Below, one piece after another: positions 6,640-13,693 of a DNA stretch of 30,507 nucleotides. The notes under the pieces were generated by a model that saw only the letters and a list, made by a program, of their open reading frames with translations, had not been told where the DNA came from and made no database searches. Position 1 is the first letter of the stretch. Every line of letters starts with the position of its first letter. The DNA comes from JBDRAU01 sp043823315 (GTDB lineage Bacteria > Patescibacteriota > UBA1384 > DTJR01). Made by a program: the position numbers and the translations under genes. Location: NCBI GenBank assembly GCA_043823315.1, contig JBDRAU010000059.1:1-30507 (forward strand), read 5' to 3'.

Positions 6640-6958
6640 TGAGTGTGTCTTATTGAAACAAAATACGAAGTAAAAGTCAAGCAATTTTCGCTGTCATTGC
6701 GCCTGTCCACCGTAGCTTTAGCGAAGGCGGGAGCCGTTACTGCGGCGTGGCAATCTCCCTCGTTCCTCCCCGTCTGTCATTCCGAGTGTTCCTGCTATTG
6801 GCAGGAAGTCGAGGAATCTTGTGCTATAACGAAACGGTGTCATCCTGAGCTACCTGGCGAAGGATCTCTGGCGAATGCCAGTTCCTTATGCTTTTTCAGT
6901 AAATCTTGGTGACGGGGTAAAGATTTTATATATCTCATTTCGCTCATTTTAGAAAAAG
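6640..6958. repeat. Spacer with three or four palindromic repeats
   Basis: Gene-free stretch made mostly of repeats: GTCATTGCG...GCAATCTCC (about 6695-6760), GTCATTCCGAG...GTCGAGGAATCT (about 6776-6820) and GTCATCCTGAG...CGAAGGATCTCTGGCG (about 6839-6905). The last resembles the element at 15450-15515 over about 70 bases, including the following CTTCCTATG. These are dispersed repeats; no ORF with a ribosome site is seen. Confidence 0.6.
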
Positions 6959-7040
6959 CTCTGGAGCGGTGCCCCCCCAGGGGGGGACCCCCCCAGAGGG
7001 AGGGGGTGGGGGGGCCCGGCGGGGGGCGGCCCCGCTCCAG
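6948..7040 (-). terminator. Large G/C-run terminator of the secreted-protein operon
   Basis: Minus strand: CTGGAGCGG (7032-7040) pairs with CCGCTCCAG (6961-6969), enclosing long C and G runs that can pair further; then AGCTTTTTCT. It lies 21 nt after the stop of the collagen-like gene. The plus strand carries many G5-G7 runs. Confidence 0.75.
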
Positions 7041-7060
7041 GCGGTCGTGGGGTGTCGCCG

Positions 7061-8257
7061 TCATTGGCTGACGGCGACACCGATGCTGGTAGAGACCCCG
7101 ACGTTCGTTGTCTGGTCACCACCCTGGAGGTAGTTCGAGTTGTTGTTCTGGTTCGCGTTGGTGTTGGAGTTCCATGACGTTTGTCCCTGTCCTTGGTACT
7201 GTCCCTGTCCTTGCGACTGCCAGGCGTTTCCGCCTTGCGCGTAGGCGCCCGACCATGAATTGCCGCCGGCTCCGCCGGTAGCGTTGGACCAGGAATTGCC
7301 ACCTAGTCCTCCGGCTCCGCCGACACCTCCCTGACCTCCTTGAGAATAGGACGCGTTGTTCATCGAAACGGTGCTGGTGGAGCGTGCCGGGCGAATGCCG
7401 GCATTCGCGATGAATCCGCCAAATCCCCCTGCAACGGCTTGTCCCAGGTAGTCCAGGAAGCCGGGTTGCCGCTGGACCATGTACGTGGTCACTTGTTGCT
7501 GACCCGCATAGATTGGTCCCATTGCGACGGGGGCTTGATAGACGACCATGCTGCCGGGTTCGCCTTGTGGTCCTTGCGGGCCTTCGGGTCCCTGGCATCC
7601 ACGATCACCCTTGCGACCGACAATGGACTGTCCGGGAGGTCCTTGAGGCCCTTCTTGATCACCTACTCCAGCTGGGCCTTGTGGTCCAGGAGGGCCAGAA
7701 GGTCCCTCCACAACCGGTACTTTCATCGTAACGCTACCGGTAGTGGTGACGTTGTTCCGGGCCTCGCTGGCCTGGATAACGCGCCAAACATCGGCTGACG
7801 ATGTCATTCCGGCTGACCGCGCCTGCTCGTAGCAGAGATAACGGCGCTTGCCGTCTGCGCCGGTCACGAACGGCGGGTGCAACGTTGCCGTTCGTGAATC
7901 GTCCGAGGTGCGGAAGCCGGCTTCGTATGCGTCACGAAATCGGTTTCCGTTGCCATCCAGAACAGGCACGGTGTTCAGGAAAGCCTTTTCTTCAGCGGTT
8001 AGTTGCCGGTTTGACCGATAGAGTCCGGTCGTCTGGCCCCGAGTTGTGACCTCGCCCGTGACCTCGATAGTCTGAGGGGTGGGCGCTTGAGTCTGCGACA
8101 GTGAGGCCAGTTGCGCCTCGGCCGGGCTGATCGTCCGGTCGGGGCTGACCTCTACGGCCGGTGGGATCGCCACCGAGCCTCCGTCTTGCGTCTGCTGGGC
8201 GATCCCCAGCGAGACGATCATGAGTAACAGCATTACGGCAACGACTGGTGTCTTCAT
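7061..8257 (-). CDS. GC-rich secreted collagen-like protein
   Basis: 398 residues. Signal peptide 1-20 (cleavage at GIA/QQ). Residues 90-180 look globular. Residues 184-235 are Gly-X-Y collagen repeats (EGPSGPPGPQGPAG, GPQGPPGQ, GCQGPEGPQGPQGEPG) interrupted near 198-202 and 211-214. Residues 267-283 form a short hydrophobic Gly-rich segment, 307-345 are Gly-rich with NSWS repeats, and 344-376 are Gln/Asn-rich. The C-terminus carries LQGGDQTTNVGVSTSIGVAV, matching the motif in the neighbouring surface protein. Start ATG with AGAGGAAC upstream. Second gene of a two-gene operon, 41 nt after the 8299-9603 gene. Base composition is clearly higher in GC than the chromosome around it. Probably extracellular fibre or matrix material; function unknown. 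Confidence 0.82.
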   Translation of the reverse strand: MKTPVVAVMLLLMIVSLGIAQQTQDGGSVAIPPAVEVSPDRTISPAEAQLASLSQTQAPTPQTIEVTGEVTTRGQTTGLYRSNRQLTAEEKAFLNTVPVLDGNGNRFRDAYEAGFRTSDDSRTATLHPPFVTGADGKRRYLCYEQARSAGMTSSADVWRVIQASEARNNVTTTGSVTMKVPVVEGPSGPPGPQGPAGVGDQEGPQGPPGQSIVGRKGDRGCQGPEGPQGPQGEPGSMVVYQAPVAMGPIYAGQQQVTTYMVQRQPGFLDYLGQAVAGGFGGFIANAGIRPARSTSTVSMNNASYSQGGQGGVGGAGGLGGNSWSNATGGAGGNSWSGAYAQGGNAWQSQGQGQYQGQGQTSWNSNTNANQNNNSNYLQGGDQTTNVGVSTSIGVAVSQ

Positions 8258-8298
8258 GATGTTCCTCTCTTGTTATCCGAAGTGTTTGTGCTCGAAAG

Positions 8299-9603
8299 TC
8301 AGCGGAGATCGGGTACTTGCCAGGTGTACCATCCAGCCTGGCCGGCATCAAACTCAAATATCCGCGGCCTTCCCCCTCGGACTATGTACTCGATCCTGAC
8401 CCTTGCTCCCGGAGGAGCGAAGGCTACGCAGACACCCCGCCTGTTGCTTCCGTCCCACCATGTCTGTGGGCCGTCAACAATGTCTCCGATTGCTCGGATC
8501 GGGTTTATGGGTGCGGGAGCACCGTTGAAGAACAGCCTGAAGGCGCCGTCTTCAACAATCTGCCTCTCGCCTGAACGGAAGCACAGGATGATGCAGTTCC
8601 GATCCCGTCTCTCGCGAGGCGCGGGGAACGTGCATGGTTCCCACCACTCACGATCGAGCAGCTTATCCACCAATCGGAACCATCGCGCTACCTGTATCGG
8701 CATGTCCTCGTAGCGCATGCCTTTACCAGCGGGCGGTGTGTACGGCTGGACGACCGGCTGTGCGACAGCCGGCGGAATCGGACGTGTAGTCGATGCCGGT
8801 TGGTCAATGTCCACTAGCGGCGACTCGACGCTGACCACGCGGTCATTGAGGGGCGTGGCAGGCGGTGCCTCGGTTCGTGGAATCTCGCGTCGAGGTACAG
8901 TCATCGCGCTCATATGCGCGATCATGAACTGCGCGGACGCTTGTCCGAACAGTTCGTCCTGCCTCTTCCTCTCCGACTGCTTGACAAAGACCGAAAAATA
9001 ACTTGGTCCGTCGAGCAGGTTGGACAGGGGTGCCGCGATGATGATCCGCACGGATCGTTGCGGAACTTGTAGCTTGATTGATCCGTCCTTCTTGGCCACC
9101 GGATTTCCCTCGGACGAAATCGCCAGGAACGGCGGGAAGTAGGGGTTCATAGTAGACACCCCTTCGTCTTTGCGTACCTGACAGATTGTCTCACGAAGCC
9201 ATGTGGTCGCGTCTTCCCAGTCCTTGGGTGGTTCAACGAGACGAGTGATGGTGTGCCCGTCGTAGGTAGCATACATCTCGCCTAGTCGGCCGTCTCCCAT
9301 CAACACCTTTCCATTGCAGACACCCATGATGGGGCTGTTCTGCTTCAGGATGGTGAAGTTTTCCTCAAAGAAAGCCGAGGAGATCGTGATGGGGTTGCCC
9401 TTCTCATCGACGCGACTTGCCACTTGAAAGACAAGCGGATCAAGCGTGTCAATGAACCGCGGCGTCAGTCGGAGCTGCACCACGGGAAGGGCGTCGGCCC
9501 CGAGGTGTTCGGGGACTCCCGTCAGCCAACCAGCCGACGCGGGTGTGATGGCAACCGGCATCAGAAGCGCCAGCGCCAGTGCTACTAACATTACCTTTCG
9601 CAT
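8299..9603 (-). CDS. GC-rich secreted protein of unknown function
   Basis: 434 residues. Signal peptide 1-24 (MRKVMLVALALALLMPVAIT, cleavage ASA/GW). A globular N-terminal half (to about 245) is joined by a Pro-rich linker (roughly 245-295: PRTEAPPATP, TTRPIPPAVAQPVVQPYTPP) to a C-terminal domain with VARWFRLVDKLLDREWWEPC, several Cys and the ending AGWYTWQVPDL. I do not recognise either domain. ATG at 9601-9603 with AAGGAGG eight bases upstream. First gene of the operon, with promoter at 9834-9862. Composition matches the collagen-like gene downstream and not the chromosome. The two are probably exported together; the role is not deducible from sequence. Confidence 0.78.
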   Translation of the reverse strand: MRKVMLVALALALLMPVAITPASAGWLTGVPEHLGADALPVVQLRLTPRFIDTLDPLVFQVASRVDEKGNPITISSAFFEENFTILKQNSPIMGVCNGKVLMGDGRLGEMYATYDGHTITRLVEPPKDWEDATTWLRETICQVRKDEGVSTMNPYFPPFLAISSEGNPVAKKDGSIKLQVPQRSVRIIIAAPLSNLLDGPSYFSVFVKQSERKRQDELFGQASAQFMIAHMSAMTVPRREIPRTEAPPATPLNDRVVSVESPLVDIDQPASTTRPIPPAVAQPVVQPYTPPAGKGMRYEDMPIQVARWFRLVDKLLDREWWEPCTFPAPRERRDRNCIILCFRSGERQIVEDGAFRLFFNGAPAPINPIRAIGDIVDGPQTWWDGSNRRGVCVAFAPPGARVRIEYIVRGGRPRIFEFDAGQAGWYTWQVPDLR

Positions 9604-9833
9604 CTTTCACGTCCTCCTTGCTACACGTATCGCGTAGCTATTTGATTCTCTTGTTGTCAAAGTCCTCGCCCTCTTTTCCCGCTCTAACGCGGTTACAAAA
9701 GATGGGCAGGATTCCAGCCGGGAAAAGGGAAGGAGGGGCACTGCTTCATTTAAATTGAAGCAACTCTCCGCAATTCCCAGCTGGAATTCTACCAGTCTTC
9801 TACTCGTCAATTTTCAAATTAAGACAAGGGAAA
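9604..9833 (-). other. Long 5' leader of the GC-rich secreted operon
   Basis: About 225 nt between the predicted start site and the first gene. Contains hairpins such as GCTTCA/TGAAGC (around 9743-9760), TTCCAGC/GCTGGAA pairings and a GGGAAAAG stretch. A short open frame here (9607-9810) has no ribosome site and no recognisable content. Confidence 0.5.
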
Positions 9834-9862
9834 AACATACCATATTACGCCCGATTTGTCAA
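9834..9862 (-). promoter_or_regulatory. Promoter of the GC-rich secreted-protein operon
   Basis: Minus strand: -35 TTGACA (9857-9862), 17-nt spacer, -10 TATGTT (9834-9839). Confidence 0.75.
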
Positions 9863-9992
9863 TGGCTTTTGCGCGTGGGATTTGTACTTGGAACGCAAAC
9901 CTTCAAGACAAGCCCGTAATTTCCCATTAAATAAATTCCCCTCCCGTTCATACTCCCTATAGATTTTTCAGCTTCCACCACTCTTCCATCAA

Positions 9993-10030
9993 ATCCATAA
10001 CTAATCTACGATCGTAAGTTAGTTATGGAT
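9993..10030. promoter_or_regulatory. Long palindrome at the 3' end of the PaaX-like gene
   Basis: 38-bp palindrome: 12-bp perfect arms ATCCATAACTAA/TTAGTTATGGAT around a TACGATCGTA core, with only two mismatched pairs. It touches the stop codon of the PaaX-like gene. A closely matching palindrome overlaps that gene's promoter (10613-10644), so both are likely binding sites for the same protein, or the ends of a mobile unit. Confidence 0.8.
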
Positions 10031-10602
10031 TACTCCTTAAATAAATCAAACCGTTGACGTAGGTTTTGATCATTTTCTACCTCGTCAGCTTTAGCCATTA
10101 AAAAATTTACATATCTTTCAATGCCATATTCGTGTCTTATACTGTTGAGTTCATCAAAATTACCGTAAGGACTTATAAATACGCTATTTTGAAGCCGTAT
10201 AAACCCTTTTCGCTTTAAAAGTGATCTAAATATATCTCTAGTCTGCCTTGCATCTTCCGGTATATCAAAAATGACAATTCTCCATTTTCCGTCCCACTCT
10301 TGTTCCTCTTTCGGTTTTGTTCTTTGTAGCTTTAAAAACTTAATTTTAATTTTTCCTTTTGGCGTGATAAGGAATCCATTCCTGGTTTTTCTGATCAGAA
10401 ATTGTTTCTCCAGGGATTCTATCGCCGATCTGAACTGATACTCCCCCATTTGGAGTTTTCTGGAAAAATCGTATATTCCTCTTCTTCCGCGCAGGGAGGT
10501 CAGACCCGTCATATCGTCTACCATTTCCATTGCCAAACCCAAAAGCACAATAGCGCGTAAACTATACCTCTCAATTTTATGTATAAACTTTTTTTTCATC
10601 AT
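10030..10602 (-). CDS. PaaX-like transcriptional regulator
   Basis: 190 residues. The N-terminal part (about 10-90) looks like a winged helix (YDFSRKLQMGEYQFRSAIESLEKQFLIRKTRNGFLITPKG). The C-terminal part (about 104-180) has the pattern WRIVIFDIPEDARQTRDIFRSLLKRKGFIRLQNSVFISPY, as in PaaX-family proteins, whose central domain has a Cas2-like ferredoxin fold. Read as a repressor rather than a Cas2 nuclease, because no CRISPR array or other cas gene is present. Two adjacent ATGs (10602 and 10599); the second gives the better distance from the -10 box. The gene is flanked on both sides by the TACGATCGTA palindrome, implying autoregulation. The target pathway is unknown. Confidence 0.8.
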   Translation of the reverse strand: MMKKKFIHKIERYSLRAIVLLGLAMEMVDDMTGLTSLRGRRGIYDFSRKLQMGEYQFRSAIESLEKQFLIRKTRNGFLITPKGKIKIKFLKLQRTKPKEEQEWDGKWRIVIFDIPEDARQTRDIFRSLLKRKGFIRLQNSVFISPYGNFDELNSIRHEYGIERYVNFLMAKADEVENDQNLRQRFDLFKE

Positions 10603-10606
10603 TTAT

Positions 10607-10644
10607 ATTTTACATAACTATTCTACGATCGTAAATTAGTTATG
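10607..10644 (-). promoter_or_regulatory. Promoter and operator of the PaaX-like gene
   Basis: Palindrome CATAACTA (10613-10620) / TAGTTATG (10637-10644) around TACGATCGTA (10624-10633). The minus-strand promoter TTTACG (10630-10635), 17-nt spacer, TAAAAT (10607-10612) lies inside it, so a bound dimer would block RNA polymerase. The -10 box is 4 and 7 nt before the two ATGs. Confidence 0.65.
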
Positions 10645-10718
10645 GATTTATTCCCGTTAATAGTACGTTTTTGATACAGCGTCTGTGGGCTTATCAGGGT
10701 TATTTTATTGGTCAGCCC

Positions 10719-10746
10719 TTGACAAATTCCTAGTTTATGCTATAAT
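10719..10746 (+). promoter_or_regulatory. Promoter of the lytic transglycosylase gene
   Basis: Plus strand: TTGACA (10719-10724), 16-nt spacer, TATAAT (10741-10746). Predicted start about 25 nt before the ATG. Confidence 0.75.
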
Positions 10747-10777
10747 TCTCCTCTTCCTCATAATCGGGGAAGTTTTT

Positions 10778-11398
10778 ATGAAGAAATATCTTCTACCCCT
10801 AATAATGCTTGCCTTGGCTTGGGGAGCGCTTCAACCGCTTCATGCAAGTTCGCAGGGCAAAAATGTCCAAAGTGAGAAAATCGCTCTTAGGGTTCTACCG
10901 AACCTTAAGATAGAGAGAATTCAACCTAAAGTCGAAATAGTTGTTGGGTTGTCGGAGGCGCAAAAGAAAGAAAACGCCACGATGAGCCAAAGAAATCTGG
11001 TTGCTCGTGAAAGAGTCCAGATTGCCGAAGTTTCTTCGCCTTCTATTTCATACTCGCTTGAAGATTTAAGAAATCTTTACCGCGAGGCAGCTTCCAAGTT
11101 TTCGATTGACTGGAGACTTATTGAAGCTGTTCACCAGGTTGAAACTGGTAAGTCAACAGATACATGTAAAAGCTCTCATGCTGGTGCTACCGGGCCGATG
11201 CAATTCTTGCCTTCGACCTTTAGGCACTATGCCAACGAAGGAGACAACATTTGTGGTCTTAGAGACTCGGTTTTCGCAGGTGCGAGCTTGCTCGCACAAA
11301 GCGGAGCTGACAGGGGTGACATCGATAGTGCCCTTTTCAGCTACAACCACTCTAGAAGCTATGTTGAGCTCGTTAAGAGCATCATGAATAGTATCTAA
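10778..11398 (+). CDS. Secreted lytic transglycosylase (SLT-type)
   Basis: 206 residues, the only intact plus-strand gene. Signal peptide about 1-24 (MKKYLLPLIMLALAWGALQP, cleavage near HAS). A linker region follows, then a lysozyme-like transglycosylase domain at about 93-206: YREAASKFSIDWRLIEAVHQVETG with probable catalytic Glu122, GATGPMQFLPSTFRHYA, and SYNHSRSYVE. Two Cys (130 and 159) may form a disulfide outside the cytoplasm. It would cleave peptidoglycan glycan strands. ATG 10778 is chosen because it begins a proper signal peptide, follows GGGGAAG and lies about 25 nt after a consensus promoter; an in-frame upstream extension would overlap the promoter. Convergent with the DUF3048 gene, sharing a terminator. 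Confidence 0.87.
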   Translation: MKKYLLPLIMLALAWGALQPLHASSQGKNVQSEKIALRVLPNLKIERIQPKVEIVVGLSEAQKKENATMSQRNLVARERVQIAEVSSPSISYSLEDLRNLYREAASKFSIDWRLIEAVHQVETGKSTDTCKSSHAGATGPMQFLPSTFRHYANEGDNICGLRDSVFAGASLLAQSGADRGDIDSALFSYNHSRSYVELVKSIMNSI

Positions 11399-11417
11399 AG
11401 CACTAGAGAGTGAAGAG

Positions 11418-11443
11418 GAAAAGGCCCCAGGTGGGGCCTTTTC
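11418..11443 (+). terminator. Terminator after the transglycosylase (probably bidirectional)
   Basis: Perfect stem GAAAAGGCCCC / GGGGCCTTTTC with a 4-nt loop; T-rich on both sides. It lies between the convergent transglycosylase and DUF3048 genes. Confidence 0.9.
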
Positions 11444-11464
11444 TAATTAGCGGTTTAAGATCCT

Positions 11465-12529
11465 CTAGATAAAGCTCGGAGTTACTTCCGGAGGAATAAT
11501 TTCATACCAGGTGTTGCCTGGGTTCATCGTGATTTCCTTATTGGACTCATCGAAGAACTTGGTCCTGCTCTCGAGCTTATCTTTTTTCCACGTTGCGTTT
11601 ATTACCTTGCCATCCCTAAGGACAGTAGCAGGTCCGGAACCGATATTGGTAAAGACGTAGTTTGATGAACCATAACTCCCGGTTGGCTGATAGGTTCTCT
11701 CAACGGTCTGGATTATGATATTGCGCGAGGTAATCTGCTGGTCGGTTGTTCTGTCTTTGTGCGGCGCTCCCGCGAGAGATCTTGAGTATTTGTTGGTCGC
11801 AGGGTCAAAGCTCCATGTAACCTTATATGATGGCGAAGAAAAGTTAATTTCGACTCCCTTTCCGGCTTGATCAACAGGTCCCAGTGGCTTGAACTTCATG
11901 GCGGTGAAACTCGATTTTGAGATATCGAATTTCTTAATTGCAGCATATTCATACAATTTGTCTGTCGAAGAGTACAAGGTGTGCTCTGATGCTACGTATT
12001 GCCCCTTAGAATCACGATAGAAATAGTCGCCAAAGTGACTAAGGTCCTTAATCGAGTAGGCATCTATGTTTGCCATTGCGTCCTCGTTTCCACCGGCATG
12101 AGCGTAAAAGGCGTCGTACTCCTTAACGTAATCCATAAAAAACAATCTTGCAGAGCGGATTGGTCCAATTTCCTTGGTATCCGTTGGTCCATAAATTGCC
12201 ATATATCTAGTAATTCCGCCCTCTGTAATTGCCTCATAAACGATAGATGCATCAATCAAACCTGACTGCGGTCTGGCGTCAGGGTGGTTTTCTATCATTA
12301 CCGCCAGAGGGTGTCTGGTGGCTTTGTCTTTTGTGTAGTTCTGTCCATCAAGCAAACAGATTGTATCTGCACTGTTTGGTTTCTTAGCTGTAACCAGCGA
12401 ATTCTTTTGGCCGGCATATCTTTTTGCTGCAAAAGCTCCAACTACAATTAAAACAGCCAAAGAGATACATATTATAAAAACTGTTCGATATTTCTTTTCT
12501 GCAAATATTCTCTTGAAGAACGTAATCAC
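11465..12529 (-). CDS. DUF3048 (YerB-like) membrane-anchored protein
   Basis: 354 residues from GTG at 12527-12529, which has GGAGG five bases upstream; the in-frame GTG four codons earlier would place the ribosome site inside the gene. An N-terminal membrane anchor at about 18-36 (TVFIICISLAVLIVVGAFAA) is followed by the DUF3048 pattern HPLAVMIENHPDARPQSGL, ASIVYEAITEGGITRYMAIY, GPIRSARLFF and YVASEHTLYSS, then a C-terminal half ending near NPGNTWYEIIPP as in YerB-type proteins. Family function is not established; it is extracytoplasmic and membrane attached. Upstream lies structured element A (12570-12637), possibly in its 5' UTR. Confidence 0.88.
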   Translation of the reverse strand: MITFFKRIFAEKKYRTVFIICISLAVLIVVGAFAAKRYAGQKNSLVTAKKPNSADTICLLDGQNYTKDKATRHPLAVMIENHPDARPQSGLIDASIVYEAITEGGITRYMAIYGPTDTKEIGPIRSARLFFMDYVKEYDAFYAHAGGNEDAMANIDAYSIKDLSHFGDYFYRDSKGQYVASEHTLYSSTDKLYEYAAIKKFDISKSSFTAMKFKPLGPVDQAGKGVEINFSSPSYKVTWSFDPATNKYSRSLAGAPHKDRTTDQQITSRNIIIQTVERTYQPTGSYGSSNYVFTNIGSGPATVLRDGKVINATWKKDKLESRTKFFDESNKEITMNPGNTWYEIIPPEVTPSFI

Positions 12530-12569
12530 TTTCCCCTCCACATCGAGTTTTGCTCGGCAAAACCCGAGA

Positions 12570-12637
12570 GCCCCTGCAGCTGACGCACTGCAATAACAGG
12601 ATGTAATCCGTTTTGCAGTAAGGAATTGTTGCGGGGC
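12570..12637 (-). ncRNA. Structured element A upstream of the DUF3048 gene
   Basis: Minus strand: outer stem GCCCCGCAAC pairing with GCTGCAGGGGC, a 7-bp stem ACTGCAA/TTGCAGT and a small GGAT/ATCC hairpin. It aligns along its length with element B at 15164-15239. Between them the 7-bp stem changes from ACTGCAA to ACTGTGC with matching changes opposite, while AGGATGYAATCC and CAGTAAGG (plus-strand sense) are conserved. It begins 41 nt upstream of the DUF3048 start. The strand is inferred from that position; no known RNA family recognised. Confidence 0.55.
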
Positions 12638-12683
12638 ATGTTAGTTTATTTTATTCATTATACGTGTTTAACTGCCTACATAT

Positions 12684-13079
12684 CTATGATATCAAATTAA
12701 GTCCTATTTCACTATCGGCGTATCTTTCGATTGCCTGATCAGATTCAATTACGACAACCTCTAGTGTTGCCCCTACCACTGCTTCCTTGAGGTGTCCGCC
12801 AAAGGATTTAAAACTTTTATCACAAAGAGTGATGTGGGGGTGAATATGGCAATTCCCCTCGGGGTCCTTTCCGATAACTGCGATAAAATTAGTGACCTCA
12901 ATCGGACCTTCTAGGTGCTTAGAGAGATACTTTTTTGTTTTAAGATTGTAAATCATTAGATCTGCTTGTTCCAGAGCGCCAAGCGCCAACAAAACCCCTG
13001 ATTTTATATTGTTTTTCTCAACATACTTGGTTAATTTCTCAACCACTTTGTCTTTATTTTTTAGCGCAAATATTGTCAT
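12684..13079 (-). CDS. PPC (DUF296) domain protein
   Basis: 131 residues, essentially one PPC/DUF296 domain: GVLLALGALEQADLMIYNLKTKKY, VTNFIAVIGKDPEGNCHIHPHITLCDKSFKSFGGHLKEAVVGATLEVVV. Conserved features are the HIHPH histidines and GGHL. Bacterial members are small trimeric proteins; plant relatives bind AT-rich DNA through an added AT-hook, absent here. Function in bacteria is unclear. The ATG (13077-13079) overlaps the stop of the upstream membrane metalloprotease-like gene as TAATG, so translation is coupled. Last gene of a three-gene overlapping operon. Confidence 0.82.
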   Translation of the reverse strand: MTIFALKNKDKVVEKLTKYVEKNNIKSGVLLALGALEQADLMIYNLKTKKYLSKHLEGPIEVTNFIAVIGKDPEGNCHIHPHITLCDKSFKSFGGHLKEAVVGATLEVVVIESDQAIERYADSEIGLNLIS

Positions 13080-13693
13080 TAATCCCCTTTTATCTTTTTA
13101 ATCGAAAAGACCAGAACATTCAAAATTATAAGTATAATAAGCGAAATGATCAAGCCGATGTTGATTTTTGTAAAGATTGATTTATCACTGGAGAGGAAAA
13201 AGTAGCTTACGCCGATTACTGCGATGGTGATGTATACAGAGGTGGCATTCAAAACATCCTGTCGGCTTGGAAGCATAGTTATTAGAACGCTTGAGGTGAA
13301 GTAGAAAAGAAAAAATGTTGTCGCGTTGAATTGTTTGAGCTCATATTGATTTTGCAGGAAGTGAAAAGAAAAATAAAGAATAGCAAGACCGAGAATAACT
13401 GGGGCGGCAGAGATGAAAAAGCTTACAAACAGGAATCTTGGTTTCTGATGGAGAACGAACCCACCTGATTTTGAGAATAGCTTTAGGGATTTAATCGGAG
13501 TGAAAGAGATAATGCAAGCAAATGTGTGCGAAAGTTCGTGGACAATAACTCCCGGGAATAGAATTAAATAATAGATCAAAGGAAGGCTTGCGGTTTGTCT
13601 TATCAAGACTTCTCTAAGAATAACAAAAGCTAAGAACAAGCCCACTACATAATAGATTGAGCTATTTAGCTCCGAGAGCAATAATTGCGTCAT
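13079..13693 (-). CDS. M50-like membrane metalloprotease
   Basis: 204 residues with about five or six hydrophobic segments. HELSH (residues 52-56) within YYLILFPGVIVHELSHTFAC fits a zinc-binding HExxH in a membrane helix, and Asp146 in LPSRQD may be the third ligand, as in site-2-protease-like M50 enzymes. It would cleave membrane-embedded substrates; the substrate is unknown. ATG 13691-13693 is chosen because the hydrophobic protein starts there; a longer in-frame form would read 47 residues through the end of the upstream gene. It overlaps the LytR_C gene by 32 nt and the PPC gene by one base, so it is tightly co-translated. Confidence 0.7.
   Translation of the reverse strand: MTQLLLSELNSSIYYVVGLFLAFVILREVLIRQTASLPLIYYLILFPGVIVHELSHTFACIISFTPIKSLKLFSKSGGFVLHQKPRFLFVSFFISAAPVILGLAILYFSFHFLQNQYELKQFNATTFFLFYFTSSVLITMLPSRQDVLNATSVYITIAVIGVSYFFLSSDKSIFTKINIGLIISLIILIILNVLVFSIKKIKGD

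Noticed and set aside
9607..9810. Small ORF in the leader of the secreted-protein operon
   Set aside because: No Shine-Dalgarno, composition not protein-like, and it overlaps leader hairpins.
10030..10602. Cas2 of a CRISPR system
   Set aside because: The protein is longer than Cas2, has an N-terminal winged-helix part and the PaaX pattern; no direct-repeat array or other cas gene is seen.
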